Notes under the pieces: generated by a model
The model's input: the letters and a program-made list of their open reading frames with translations, nothing else
Told to the model about the DNA's origin: nothing
Database searches by the model: none
In this document: positions 1 to 11,590 of the stretch, in pieces
Layout of the letters: every line of letters starts with the position of its first letter
How positions within the stretch are numbered: the first letter of the stretch is position 1
Made by a program: the position numbers and the translations under genes
From: Rhodocollybia butyracea
Taxonomy: Eukaryota > Basidiomycota > Agaricomycetes > Agaricales > Omphalotaceae
NCBI GenBank assembly: GCA_015501585.1
Contig: JADNRY010000244.1
Coordinates: forward strand, 28,973 to 92,972
Direction of reading: 5' to 3'
Length of the DNA: 64,000 nt

Positions 1-49
1 CATCACTTTTTAATGCTGTGAGCCTGGCTCATTTGTATGAGTTCTGCAG

Positions 50-465
50 ACATAGTCTCTGTGACCAAAGATAAGATGCATAATTGCGAAAAACAGAATG
101 GAGTTATCATGATACAGAAGTGTGGCCGGGTATCAACAGAAGAGGAAGCCTTTGCCGGGATATCCGATATTGTAGTTCGAAGGTCGAGGCAGATGATGGA
201 AGCAGTCGATCAAGCTCTTGCTGATCCAATGATGAGCAGCGAAATAAAGCGATGGATGACCGGTCTTCTCTACGTCGTAACTGGAAACTCTTGTGAGTCT
301 TCATGTTGTGATGCCATAGCTGTATACATGACCAACGAAATCATATTGGTATAGGGTGGTCTCAGCTGGTACGTCTTTAAACCCTAGTATACATTGTTTT
401 GATCAGACCTCTTCCTGAAGAGCGGACGATATAGTTTCCCCGGTGCTCAGCCAGCCCTCGGATGA
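50..465 (+). pseudogene. 3' part of a class I terpene synthase gene (left edge of window, decayed C-terminus)
   Basis: The window opens in an intron that ends in a consensus acceptor at 48-49. Exon 50-292 (243 nt) continues the metal-binding NSE motif: with an Asn-Asp split across the intron it would read NDIVSVTKD. Exon 355-368 (14 nt) encodes the Trp-x-Gln segment (GNS-WWSQL), and the next exon from about 421 gives GRYSFPG. The 243-nt and 14-nt exons have exactly the same lengths as exons 8 and 9 of the complete terpene synthase at 31402-32979, so these are paralogues. After SFPG the frames no longer agree with the paralogue and a TGA occurs at 463-465, before the roughly 50-residue tail of the other copy, which points to a C-terminal frameshift. 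Class I synthases of this kind cyclise farnesyl diphosphate in the cytosol. The 5' part, including the DDxxD/E motif, lies outside the window. Confidence 0.72.
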
Positions 466-1080
466 CTATTAATATAGAAGGGGAAGGGGACAAAGTATTG
501 GAGCCGATCCATCGGATCCAGTGAGTCAGGGACTTTGGCTTAGTTAGTGGGTCTCCAATTCTAGTGAAAGGCCTATACTCACAGAACAGTCCAGCCTGAG
601 AGCTCAAATGATTTGACAGATAGGCTCCGGGGTGGGCTACCTCAATTTGAGGCTTTCTGCACAGATGAGGTAACTTCTTTATATATGTTTACAACTTCGG
701 ATGGACACGGGCAACTTGGCAAGAGTATGTAATTTATCATTTACGGAGCACAATACACGAATTTCTAGTTACAATGCGCGACTCACAAGGCTAGGCCACA
801 ATACATAATGTAAATGTAGGATTGAAAACACGGGCCCATTTTCTCAAATCTGTAGTCGCAATAAGAACCTTCGGAGTTCGGACGTTGCAATTGCTAACAC
901 TGCCCTGTTCGGCAGCTGATATCATCTTGGCAACGCTGCTCCTTGTCCCTTTTACTTTATTTTCCACAAACTGTCGCTATACGAGAAGATTCATGCCAAC
1001 TAGACGCGTCCTCTTCACGGCTCGCAACAAAACCCTACAAAACCCGGTTCGTGACTCGAGATTAACAAGTCACGACACCG
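466..1080. other. Intergenic stretch, no gene seen
   Basis: This stretch separates the terpene synthase remnant from repeat A0. Short open frames here lack recognisable domains and splice context. It ends in a GC-rich segment with GCGCGC tracts just before the A0 repeat; similar GCGCGC tracts sit at the head of the other A copies. Confidence 0.5.
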
Positions 1081-2995
1081 TTACACATGCGCGCCTAAGC
1101 GCGCGGCAAAGTTTTTCTTGGCTTCGATGGCCATGGAGGATAAGATGGATTTCAATGCAAGTAACTGAATTCATAACTCTGAAAAGCTAACGTACACTCT
1201 AGCAGAACAAAGAGCAAAGTTACCTTTGGAATATGGCACTGTCCGTTGTGTATTTAGGTTGCCACCTCGAAAATGAGCCACCACGTCATCTCTTCCTTCA
1301 ACGTTCAACGTTTCAACATTCAACCTTGTCCTTTAATCCTTGGTGCACAATATGGCTTGATCAAAATGGCGCTAAGAGGCTCTGTCAGAGTAGCTAACCT
1401 GATTCATTCCGCTCACCGTGTTCTCAAAATCCTCCTCTATCCACCTTACCAAACCCGGAAGCCCCTCATTTCCTGTTGAATCACGTCAGTACCGGTACCT
1501 ATCCCTCTGGAGAGTGAATCTGGTATCTGCCATTCCACATTCCTTGCCGTATCTCCCAAAGCACGACAATTCCTCGCCACAGTTGCGAAATGTTTATGTA
1601 CGATTGCCCACGACATTTCTCTGCATCGAGATCCGTGCCACAGCACCAGACGTCGGAATTCGATCGTCCGTTCCATCAATATTCAATTTTCAATAACCGC
1701 TCCATTGACGCCTTCTCCAATTATGCCCTTGCCCTCATCGATGCATCCCCAGTCCCAGTTCTCCTTCGCACCATGCTTGGCCAAGACAAAACTCACGTGT
1801 CACATGTCATCGATTCATCAGTGGGTCGTATGCCTTTGAAAACTCTACAGACACTACGAACACATCAACATCGCCTTCTCCTTTCCCATCGCCAATCATC
1901 CTCGCTTTGTCTTCATCATCCCAGATACATTCAGCGACTCCTTCGCCCACGCATATACAAGATGACAATTCTCACTCTCCCTGGCTTCGTCGCCTTTGGC
2001 ATATACACCTTGATCTACGTCTGTTGGTCGGAGCCCTAGTGGTAGTAGTTCCGCGCGAGAGTCAAATTCTCCAACAGAGATTCACAGACGCATCTACATC
2101 TTTACTTCATTTCCTGTGACCTCACCAACGCCAAATCCCACAACACTAGCTCTATATCCATGCAGGTAAGTACTCAACCAATCCTTTTTGCATCCTACCG
2201 ATACTGAAAAAAACTCTATAGTGCCCAGTCTCCTCGTTCACCTCCAACCACCTCCTTATCCACACATCCTCCTACCGCCCTCGAACTTGCTGCCATCATC
2301 GAATCTCAATGTCTTCCTCCTCGCCTCCTCGATTTCCCAACCCCCGAAAACCCCATTGCCGCGCCCTCTCATCCCCGACGCTCCCACCCACCTTCACCTC
2401 CAAATCCACCTCGTCAACAAACACCAACCCTCACCGCCCAATGCCTCCACCGTGACTTCTGCCCTCAAAGCCCGGAAGCTCGCAAACAGGCCCACGAGCA
2501 CGTACGCAAGATGGGGTTCAAACGCAAGTCGTTGGTTTCGGAGGATTTGGTGCGGTTCGTCAACTCTAATGAGCGGTATTCTTACAACGAATCAAGTTCG
2601 AGTTTTAGTATTGGTGTTTGTTGGCGATGTTACTATACCTACGCTGCGGGACGGACCATTGAAGGACTCTACGGATGCGTCCACGGCGGGATGCGGGGTG
2701 GCGTTTGAGGCATCTGAAGCGCTTGATGACTTTGGTTGGACAGTGCTGGGGGCTGCTGCTGCAACCACTCCGGGATTCCAACAAGATCCTTAGTGTGGGC
2801 TGGGGTGTGGGAGTCATGAATCCGATCAGTCTGTCACCGCTTGTTTACCTTCCAAATGTGTTATTTCTAGTGGTGTATAAAGTTAAGTCCCATAGTTCTG
2901 TATAGTCGTGTATTGTAGAGCCTGTATCGTATCGTATCGTTACTTCAATCTGTGTAACAGTTAATCGTAATAGATACCTTTCTTATTCCGATCAA
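1080..2995 (+). repeat. Repeat family A, copy A0 (left flank of block I)
   Basis: One of seven long copies of a roughly 2-kb unit (A0-A6, my labels). Landmarks in order are: a GC-rich head with GCGCGC; a CTCTGAAA / TCTAGCAGAACAAAG stretch; a coding-like part reading KMALRGS-x-(A/V)-x(2)-N; a Pro/Ser-rich middle; and a 3' part starting at a conserved donor near 2163 (CAG/GTAAGTACTC) and reading RKMGF(K/E)-x-K-x-L-V-S-E-D-L. The frame changes several times within this copy, so it is probably a decayed gene. Like A4 it lacks the Lys/Arg-rich VAGKKRKR peptide present in A1, A2, A3, A5 and A6. I do not recognise the encoded protein. Confidence 0.6.
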
Positions 2996-3664
2996 TGAGG
3001 TGATCTTTGTGCAGGAACCTAAACATCGGTAGGATAACGAGGATGAAAGATATTACACGATACGTGGAAACCTACCATCTCTCTACCAATTAACCCTACC
3101 TTCCCAACCACTAAGAATCCAGCCTAATCCCCAAAAAATTCCACTCCACTTCCAATCAAAGAGTCCAGACCCACACCAAGGGAATGCCTTGAGAATTGAA
3201 CAAGTTCAAAATGCCCCGGGGACAAGAAATCAGATTTTCGGAAATGAGCCCACGCGATGCATGCAATCATAGAGGCTTTCGGTAGTATATTGGTAGTATA
3301 AGTGGTTTCGGATATTTTCGGAGGAGTTGGGGAATGATTGCTGCCCCTACTCAGTGTCACGAGCATCAAGCGACGTTTGACGTAGGAACCTGGAAGGAGT
3401 CCCGCTCCCGCTTGGTAGTAGTAGTTAGTAGTATTACATCGTGCTTACAGAGGGTGCGCGATCGAATTTGATCTTTTGTGCGCAATGATTCGGGGGCGCT
3501 GGCTGGGGTAACAATGTACTTATGGGCTTTGAGACAACCCCGGCCCATAGTTCCTGCCCTTAGTGTTACCGTAAATATACACAACTGGCACGTCAAAAAC
3601 CCGACTTAATTTGAAGCTAAAAACTCAGATTGCAATAGTATTGAAATAAGTATGCTACTTCTGT
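2996..3664. other. Spacer between A0 and the F-box gene, collinear with block II
   Basis: No gene is supported. From about 3400 the sequence aligns with 42560-42800, the same position in block II: a TTGGTAGTAGT stretch, ACAGAGG(G/A)TGC, a GGGGGC motif and CCCATAGTTC(C/T)TGCCC. This shows the duplication extends through the non-coding spacer. Confidence 0.55.
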
Positions 3665-3697
3665 TTAGCTTGATACCTTTCGCACTAGATTAGAGGA

Positions 3698-5373
3698 TCT
3701 GCGACAATGGTGAGTACTTGCGGAAGCAACAATAAATATATATATGAGGCATACACTTACCAAGGATTCCAGGACATTTTAAATATGCGGTACACGCCAA
3801 TCTTCTGCTGTCTCAATTTTTCCACTTGGGTATCAAATGCATCTACTGTCATGTCCGATGCATAATACTCGACAATATTTTGCATCTTTACATCCCGAAA
3901 TTCCAGCAAATGCACTCCCAAGTGTTTGAGCTTTCGTGAGTCTGCCATTGCAAGTACGTCCCTCAGTTGACCAGATGGACAGTGTGTAATGAGGTGCTCG
4001 AGTTGGGGAAGAAGACGAGGAGATTCAAGAGCTTTTAGAAGCAAATTAGACATGTGGTAGCCTGAATAATCATTATCATGCTGAATCGCATGGGAGGGTT
4101 CAAAATACGTGAGTCGTCGGATACGAGGACTTGCTCGCAAAATGTCAACAAGACCAAGATCCAGATTGTCACGATCTGTGCTTGTCGAAACCGGCCCCAG
4201 TGTGAGTTTCTCGAGGGAGCATCCCGACCGAGAAATGAACTGGTCGACTATTTTCCAATCCATGTCCCCGCACAGATGCAGAGACACAAGGGATGGGCAG
4301 GTCAAAGTGCGGAGTATATCAACGATATCATAAAGGGTGGCCTCAATTGCGAGGTGGTGTAGTCGAGGAAGTAGTACGGTGTGTTCCCGATCAACCCATT
4401 TTCCTAAGCGCGCTGATTGCACTGTAACGCAAGTTAACGTTTCTGAGTACCAGTGGAGAATTTGTTTAGCTTGTATGGCATCTGTATCGGTGAGGTGAAT
4501 AACTGATAGTCTACCGCCTCTAAACCCTTCATCAGGAATGGTCATCTGATGAATGTTATTACACCTGTTATCAAAGACCGCAAACAAATAGTCCCAGTCT
4601 AGAGAGATTTCCGGGGATCGGTGGTGATTGATCAAGGACATCTTGATTGCCAGGGACTCCAAGCATGGAGGGGGTTGGAACATAGGTATGGTTCTAAACA
4701 CTTGGTCCCAATCATTCGGACTATAATTGAGAATCTTGAGATGAGTGATGCTTTGCCACCATGAGCTCAGCGAAATGTGCTTGAGCTCCGTCGTTAAAGA
4801 CCTGATAAACTCCTCGGAAGCGTCGCTGCCCTGCAATAGAACAGAATATTTCCACGGCTCTGGAAAGACAAGGTCCAATCGAGAAACGTTGGAGCCACCA
4901 TGAAGCCGAGTGCTATACTTCTGTATAAACTGTGTGTATACGTCTCGGGGTTTTGTCAGATCCAACTGTACACGGTTGAATGCATGGGGAACAGAGCCAA
5001 GGAGCTCGTTCCAATGTCGACATACTTGCAAGAGCGAAAAGTCCCTGTCAGTTCCTTGGATGGCGAAAGGTAAGATCTTCAGCCAGATCTCATTGGGAAC
5101 GCGACGAATGGGACTTAGCAGCGCACTACAAGTATCTCTATCGTTATATCTTGCATCACGGTGAGACTTGATCGATTCAACGATGCGGCTGATGTGGCCC
5201 AGAGCAGAGTCTAACCTGGCTATATCATCCTCTGCTTGAGATATGCAGTCCAATGCATTTTTCCGTTCATCATAGTTTGGAGAGTAGGTATTGTGATGAA
5301 GATGGGAATGAGGATGGATTTTTGTTTTCGAACCAAGAAGAAGATGATGGTCGCATATTGCGCAGAGCGCCAA
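3698..5373 (-). CDS. F-box-like domain protein with leucine-rich C-terminal region (block I copy)
   Basis: An open frame of 538 codons (5373 down to 3757) begins MALCAICDHH. A predicted coiled coil (about residues 44-72, DCISQAEDDIARLDSALGHI) precedes an F-box-like motif at about 87-125 (LLSPIRRVPNEIWLKIL ... LLQVCRHWNELL), followed by a Leu-rich region typical of agaricomycete F-box proteins. Such proteins are usually substrate adaptors of SCF ubiquitin ligases; no substrate can be inferred. A conserved intron (3699-3760, donor GTAAGTGT, acceptor GCAG) lies at the 3' end; using it here creates an immediate stop. The block II copy (42837-44594) reads differently after a 1-nt indel near this junction. 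The block II start, MFSSSSDSD, is destroyed here (ATG replaced), so 5373 is the first usable Met in frame and the true start is uncertain. Confidence 0.72.
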
Positions 5374-5499
5374 AGAGATCTGAGGAAGTTGAACCTGGTA
5401 AAACTGTAGTCAGCGTCGCTATCTAAGCCTGAGGAGAAGTATTTGAATATACCCAGTCCATCCGAAACGAGTTGGCTGCTCAATGTTCCTCCAGAGACC

Positions 5500-5831
5500 G
5501 TAGTATAAATAGTTTGACACCAATGAAATACAGATCTAAAGCTTCAACCCCGGTGTCAGCGGACTCGAAGCAACCACGCCTGAGATGATGCCGAGGAGTC
5601 CGAATTTTGATGGCCGAACTTCAAAAGGTTCCTGTGGAGTTTGTGGGCCATGATTATGAACAGCAAATGAACGGCCATAGAGCTCTGATAAATTTGGAGC
5701 CGTGTGAGAGATAAGTGTTTTTGCTTGACTAATTATCAGTTTTGTAACTTGTTATCAGTTATTCAGAGTCTACACTTAGCTTCTATTTGGTCGTAATCCG
5801 ACCAGCCGATTTTTCCAAGATTTTTCTGTGA
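5500..5831. other. Spacer between divergent F-box sequences
   Basis: This is the short intergenic region upstream of the minus-strand F-box gene and ahead of the plus-strand relict. Its left part is similar to 44640-44920 of block II. No TATA box or other promoter element could be assigned with confidence. Confidence 0.4.
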
Positions 5832-6116
5832 ATGCAGAGTCTCCCACTTGTCCCAAAGCATCAGCCCCACCTTTGTCACCGTACCCACTCCCCAAACGAG
5901 GATGGACTTACAGCATTGAATGAATTTCACTGCATCTCTCAAGCAGAGGATGACATACACCCGTTGGACAGTGCCCTACTAAGTCTAGGCCGCATCAGCC
6001 GCATCCTTAAATCAGTCCTACCGGCGTACCCATGGGCGTACCGCGACTCCGATGTTAGAGAGTATGACAGCAGAGATCCTAGTCCGGGCATACTAGTTCC
6101 CGCAACATACCTGTAG
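5832..6116 (+). pseudogene. Relict N-terminal F-box-protein fragment, opposite orientation
   Basis: The plus-strand frame reads HCISQAEDDIHPLDSALLSL and then GRISRILKS, which matches the coiled-coil segment of the minus-strand F-box gene just to the left (DCISQAEDDIARLDSALGHI). It also retains an upstream HRTHSPNEDG segment comparable to HNTYSPNYDE. The fragment breaks off before the F-box. It therefore represents a head-to-head second copy of which only the N-terminal portion survives. The same relict, more decayed, occurs at 44985-45180 in block II, so the inverted duplication predates the block duplication. Confidence 0.55.
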
Positions 6117-6460
6117 TTAAGCTCAACCTTGAGTACACCCCAAATGTATTACTAGGAAGGAAGTAATTTTACATTGTTTCTTTTACTATTTTGTTAGTAC
6201 ATTCTGAAACTACGGCGGAGGCCAGTGAGATGTACCAAAGTTGTAGGCACCGCTAACACGAGTGTCAGGCTTATGCATACTAATAGGTAACCAATAGGTA
6301 ACAGTGGGTCCTGATCATGATGCGCATTAAAATTATCGTGTAAAGCTCCCAGAATGGGGGAATATAGTCGTATTATGTAGTGGTATTAGGTAAAGGCAAG
6401 GACTACGAAGGTAGTGATGCGACCTAAGACTCTATGAACCAGTGGTAGGTTTTGGAATCC

Positions 6461-6470
6461 GTATAAATAT
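6461..6470 (+). promoter_or_regulatory. TATA-like box upstream of the secreted-protein gene
   Basis: GTATAAATAT lies 165 bp upstream of the start codon at 6635 and is followed by a pyrimidine-rich tract with CTCTC runs at about 6520-6600. The same box sits at 46405-46414 ahead of the block II copy. The assignment rests on motif and position only. Confidence 0.45.
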
Positions 6471-6634
6471 GTGTGCTTGACAGAAGAGTTTCCCAGATCA
6501 GGCATCTCAGACCACAATTTCTCTACTCTTTCCAACGTCGGAGCTGGTCTCCCTCTCTTTTCTCTCGAGTCTCGTTCCTGATTTCTCTCGAGTCTCCGTT
6601 CAGCCATCCGACAAGAATACCTGTTTACACAACA

Positions 6635-7414
6635 ATGTTCACCTTCAAACTCATCCCGGGGTTGGTGGCACTCCTTGCTATTATTGATACATCTCTTGCA
6701 GCCCCACTGTCAAATATGTTAGTGAATTTGTTTCGAGTATCTATACATTTGCCCAATAATATTTGGATTTTTAGTACTTCAAGAGAAATGAGCAATGGAT
6801 GTTACATGATCCTAACTCCCAACCCCACAACTGATATGCTGAAAGTGGGTGACACTCGTCTTACTGGACCACTTTTCATACAACCAGAAGCTTCAGAGCT
6901 ACTTTGCCAAGGGAACATACAAGATTGAAATTAAGTTTGGCGATGGAGCTGAAGCCCCCACTCCTCGCGACAAAGCTTATTCAACAGCCAATCCAAATTT
7001 CAAGTACGGCCTTTCTACTAGTAACCTGTTTGTGAACATTAAATAACTAGGACTGCGCAGATTTTCATATTCCATGGATGGATCCATGAAAAGTTGCGGA
7101 AAAAAAATTGAGTCACATATCTTGGAAGTCCCAGCACTGTCCAACCAGTCTCCCAAAGTTGTGGTTAAAAACGGCGGTAAGCTCGTTTAGCTTCTTGTCG
7201 TGACTTTTCCACTTGATAACTTCTGTCAATTTAAGGCACAGAGTGGTATACCCTACTCCTTGGAACCAAAATCGACTCAGCTAGGGCTGCATATGATATT
7301 TTGAATGCTGAAATGGCGGACTTTGGGAAACAGAAGTTTACAGATACCAAAGAAGCAACGGATTGGGCAGACAAATTTTTTGCAAAAATCAAAGATCATC
7401 TCACTGTAGCTTGA
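6635..7414 (+). CDS. Small secreted protein, 184 aa, five exons, function unknown (intact copy)
   Basis: I assemble exons 6635-6717, 6775-6844, 6897-7003, 7061-7176 and 7236-7414. The four introns are 57, 52, 57 and 59 bp, all GT-AG, and the total is 555 nt with no internal stop. The protein starts MFTFKLIPGLVALLAIIDTS, a clear signal peptide with probable cleavage after SLAA, so it should be secreted. The mature part has only about three cysteines, a KGTYKIEIKFGDG segment, a VVVKNGGTEWYTLLLGTK segment and a Lys/Asp-rich amphipathic C-terminus (DWADKFFAKIKDHLTVA). I do not recognise the family. A TATA-like box is at 6461. Two paralogues (46565-47839, 56219-57000) are pseudogenes but keep the same splice phases, which supports this model. 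In every block it lies next to a hydrophobin gene on the opposite strand, the two genes converging. Confidence 0.7.
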
Positions 7415-8334
7415 GCTGTAGGATAGACATATTGCTTAGGCTTGCACAGAGCCTATTGTTGAAGCAGGTATTGAAGTGAAATGTTCAAGTTGCACTCGAG
7501 ATAAATATTGCAAATGACAGATGTGTTCATTCTCTCAGTAGTTCATCTGATAGGAGACTTAGGATTGAGGTCGAATCAGAAATGTTCCATAAGTATCATC
7601 GCCATTTCTGCAGCCCCAAGACTCATATGCTAAATCTCCCTCCGTAACCAGTGCACGGCTAAGAAAGAGTAAGTACTTTAAGCAACCGGAAAGTTGTGTG
7701 GCGTCAGTGGGTCTCGTACCTCGGGAAACGCCACCAACACACCAACATCACCTTTCCCCTCGCCATCAAGTTATCTCGGCTGGATAGTGGCAGTGTGTTG
7801 AGAAACAAGCGGTGGGGAAACCTCTATACAGAGGGGATCGAGTCAGAGGACAGTGAAAGCGAGGGGAAAAGAAGATTGCATAATGAGGTAATAGTATACT
7901 ACAAGTATATATAGTCAAACAGAAGTAGATGTAAGACAAGCGGAGTGGCCAGACAACCTTCGTCAACACAGTGGACTCCTCCCCTCCTTCATGATTCTCC
8001 TTCCTCCTTGTGAGTTCATTGAGTAGTGCTTAGTGGTACTCGAGTAGATACACTTCGATGTGTAAGTATTTCTAATGTACAAGTTTGTATCCTGTATCAT
8101 ACTTTGACTCTGTGTATTCAATATTGTTTAATTATAATCACTATAGCCTTTACACTCTTTCGCATCCTGCCGCAATCAACGACAACACCCAGGTCCTACA
8201 CTATCTCTCCCATTTCTCAGATCAGCCACAGGGGCAAGAAAATGGCGCTACGAGGGGGCCAGAACAAGGGATGTTCAAGTTCCCGGAAACTCAATTCACT
8301 CCGTTCAGTTCTTCGTGGAGCCACGCCGTTACAC
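7415..8334. other. Spacer holding a middle fragment of repeat A
   Basis: At about 7600-7800 the sequence resembles the middle of repeat A (GCAGCCCCAAGACTCA, a CTAAGAAAGAG stretch, TCTCGTACCTC(G/T)GG, ACACCAACATCACC). The same fragment recurs at 47995-48200 and 57150-57725. The remainder (7900-8330) is AT-rich and collinear in all three blocks but has no gene I can support. Confidence 0.5.
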
Positions 8335-8785
8335 TCATATTCCGAGAGTGACGGGAGTACAGCCGATGGAGACGAGACCCTCCGTAGAGTGTGCGTCAGT
8401 ACTGGAGTCATAAAACATTCGCTATACTGTTACCAATAGTTGAGGGGCCTGTGCAGCACAGAGCTTGAGAATCGCTACAGAAGCAATGACTCTTAGTACC
8501 AAGCTTTGAAGAAGATACAACTGGAAAACAGGCTTACCAGCTACCAGAGTAAGGGCCAACGGGGTAGCAAGTAAGACCTATGAGCCCGTACAAACTGCTG
8601 ATGTCGACGCCTATGATTGAAAGGACCTCAAGGGTTGTGGAGCTAGAGGCGGCTTGGGCAACATCATCTTCGACGGTGGCGCAGCACTGAATAGGGCCGA
8701 CGGGGCAGTCGCTGGCGGGCGGGAAGTCAGTGGCACCCGCGAGAGTAGTGAGGGCGGCGGCGACAAAAGCGAGTTTCAACTGCAT
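8335..8785 (-). pseudogene. Class I hydrophobin gene, block I copy, with a lost splice acceptor
   Basis: Expected exons (minus strand) are 8538-8785, 8434-8474 and 8335-8381. The start MQLKLAFVAAALTTLAGA is a signal peptide, followed by the hydrophobin cysteine order C-x6-CC ... C ... C-x5-CC ... C; the last cysteine should come from exon 3 (GLISIGCTPVT in copy 3). Hydrophobins are secreted amphipathic proteins that self-assemble on hyphal and spore surfaces. Here the second intron's acceptor reads CTACGG instead of the CTACAG of copies 2 and 3 (T-to-C on the plus strand at 8383). The nearest AG, two bases downstream, would shift the frame, and retaining the intron gives a stop soon after the CC pair and loses the eighth cysteine. 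So it is probably inactive, or it yields only a C-terminally truncated form. Confidence 0.72.
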
Positions 8786-9469
8786 GATAAGTAGTGGTGA
8801 GAAGAATAGTACTTGAACGACGACTGCTGGTTGTTCGAGGGAAGACTTTCTGTCATCTTTGAAGAACATTTATATCATTCTGTTTGAATAGTATCATTAG
8901 CGCATGTCTTGCGTAAGCTGTAGTACTAGTAGCCTGTCACTGTTTGCATTCCCTATGTTGGTCTTGCCGTCGAAGGACATATTTTGTTACTGAACCTGAC
9001 ATGGGCTGTCGATATTGGTCCGGACACACCAGCCAGATATGATGTTGAGCCTACATCTCGGGACTTGAAACATCCACACTTTTGGACAGTAGTCCATCCA
9101 GTTTCGGTAATTTTGGATTAGGAACCCGGCCTCGAGAATAACACCCCCAGTCAGTCTTGGAAGGGGGCCAATCTATTAAAACTTGACATCGCTTGACATC
9201 ACTCAAATCTCAAGCCTTCACTCAAGTCTAATGTGTTGATAAGATAAAGATCGTCAGTACCGATTTTTGAAAGCCCAAACGATGGCTGAGCAGCATAGTA
9301 GCTCTCACTTTCCCTATCTAGTGACACTTCGCGAGTGTGTACTCAATCAACCCCTTGAACAGTTGCACTGGGTATTCCAGCAACTCAAACTCAACTAGAA
9401 GCGAACCGCTCGTGCCTTCTCGAATCTCCATCGTATCGATATCATCAAAATTGAATTTTTAAGTGCGAT
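8786..9469. other. Upstream flank of hydrophobin copy 1, collinear among blocks
   Basis: No gene is seen. The stretch matches 49000-49500 (block II) and 58520-59020 (block III), sharing GTAGTACTAGTAGCCTGTCA, GGTCCGGACACAC and GTTGATAAGATAAAGATC. It includes the promoter region of the minus-strand hydrophobin, but no TATA box could be assigned. Confidence 0.45.
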
Positions 9470-11590
9470 TTTATATCATCCTATAGCAGACTTTCCCCGA
9501 GTTACTAATGCAGGAGCTCGAGGTGGAGCTCGGTGGGGTCGGATGATTGTCAATGTCTGCGGCCAATCTGCGGGGATTGTTCATAGTCAATCCGGGCCGA
9601 TGCCGCGCCAGGAGTAAGCGCGCGCTTATCCAAGCTCTCGTCAAAACTTTCACAGTGGCAAACGAGGCGTCCGAGGACCGATGGAGGTTGACTGGAGGGA
9701 TGAAATGAGATGAAGTTCGAGGCAAGTACCTGCGCACATAACCATGAAATGCTAAACGTGCATTCTAGCAGAACAACTTTAGCACATAACCTGGCCTCGA
9801 ACACGAGTCAAAGGGTGCCAATCCCTCTTTCGCATTTCACTGTTCCTGCATTCCTGCATTGATATCCGTGCCGCAGCAACAGACATTGGAATTTCGCGTG
9901 ATCGTCTCAGACATTCCTCCGAATAGAACTACAACCTCTCCGTTTACGCCCTCGCCCTCGCCCTCATCCCCGTTCTCATTCATATCCACGCCAGTATTGT
10001 CACCATCCCTGCAGCCTTAAGACTCACAAGCTAGTTCTCCTTTGCACAATCATTAAATAATGCCCAGCCAAGAAAGAAGCAACGCGGTGTTGATACGATG
10101 GCGTCTCGTGCCTCTGGTGTAATTGGGAACATGATGAGCACGCCAACATCACAGGCACCTTTCCCCTCTTCATCGACATCAATTCATCCTCGGCTGGACC
10201 CCTCCACTCGTTCCGGGTCTCCCTCCATGTCGTCCCCCTCTCACTCTTCTCTCCTTCTCAACAAACATTGCTATCTTCAGTCTCAACCCAAGTCTTTTCA
10301 GCCATAAGTGAGAGTCTTCTACTCCTTTGTCTTCGTCGTCCCAGATACATTCAACGACTCACTGATGCCCCAATTCTCATTTGCCATGCATTTCGTCGCT
10401 TTCGGCATACACACTCTTGCCTTATACACCTAGTCGGGGTCGTGGTAGATCCATGTGAGATTCAACCTCTCCAATGCAGTTCACAGAGGCGCACCTATCA
10501 TATCTTCACGCTCATATCCTGCGGTTCCCCATACCTCACCAGCCCCAAATCACACAGGACTAGATCTGCGCCTTGTTGGACACGCCCCATTCCTCTCTCC
10601 CGCTCAACCTACTCCGCAGTGGCTTGATGCGACATCGGCTGGACCCAGCCAGCAGCAATCATACGAACACAAACCCTCCAAAGTTGCTGGTAAGAAGAGA
10701 ACGAGGGCCTCGGAAGATTTCTAAAAGAACAACTTCAAATGTTCCAGTGCTTGTTCATTCTGTGATGGTAGCAGCACTTGCATCTCCTATAGTAATTTGA
10801 TCTCATTTGGGGTCACCAATATCCCCTATCACGCAGGTGAGTACTTAATCAATCACTTCTCTGCTATCGTTAACATTGACCAAAAACCTCTATTTTATAG
10901 TGGCCAACCCAACGTCTCACGCACCTTCTACCACCACCCCACCATGTCCCTCACCCCCCCTCCCCCTCGAAATCGCCGCCATTCACAAGTTCCAATGTCT
11001 ACCGTCCCTCCTCAATGCCCTCAACCCAACAACCCCAACACTGCCTCCGATCCTCCACCCACAGTCGCTTCCCCAATCCAATGAGCCAACAAACACCATC
11101 AACACCAAATCCTCGCTAATCAACGCTTCCGAAATGAACAACGCACCCGTGATGCTCTAATAGCAAGGGAAGCACACAACGTCGTACGCGAGATGGAGTT
11201 TGAACACAAATACTTGGTATCAGAAGATTTAGAGAAAATTGTTGACCTTAATGAGTGGCGATACCCTGAGGAGTCGAGTTATGTACCTTATGTACCTATT
11301 GGTGTTACTATGCCTTTGGTAACAGGCCCGAAAGTGCTGTCGAAGAAGGCGGGGTCTGGGCTTGTGTCCACCACAGAGATGGATACAGAGCGTGGGGTGG
11401 GAATTGCGCCTGATGAGTTGGGGTGAATGTTGGGGTGAATGGGGATGGGTTACTGTTGATTTACAGAGTTTCTCATCGATGAGCCAGCTGTGGATGAGGA
11501 TATTTAACTACCATAATGGACAAGTCCTGAGTTCATTTAGTGAATCGAATCATTTCAAATGTGTATTTCTAGCCTAAGTAATATGTTGTT
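9470..11590 (+). repeat. Repeat family A, copy A1 (right flank of block I)
   Basis: The head begins near CTATAGCAGACTTTCCCCGA and carries the TAAGCGCGCGCTTA palindrome at about 9615. The unit's start-codon region is shortened here: the sequence runs from CGAGTCAAAGGGTGCCAATCC straight into the middle part. The middle is Pro/Ser-rich. The Lys/Arg-rich peptide reads VAGKKRTRASEDF (about 10680-10724) and is followed by the conserved CAG/GTGAGTACTTAATC donor (about 10836) and TTTTATAG acceptor (about 10900). The 3' part reads EHKYLVSEDLEKIVDLNEW. It is closest to A6. Open-frame breaks make an intact gene unlikely. Confidence 0.58.
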
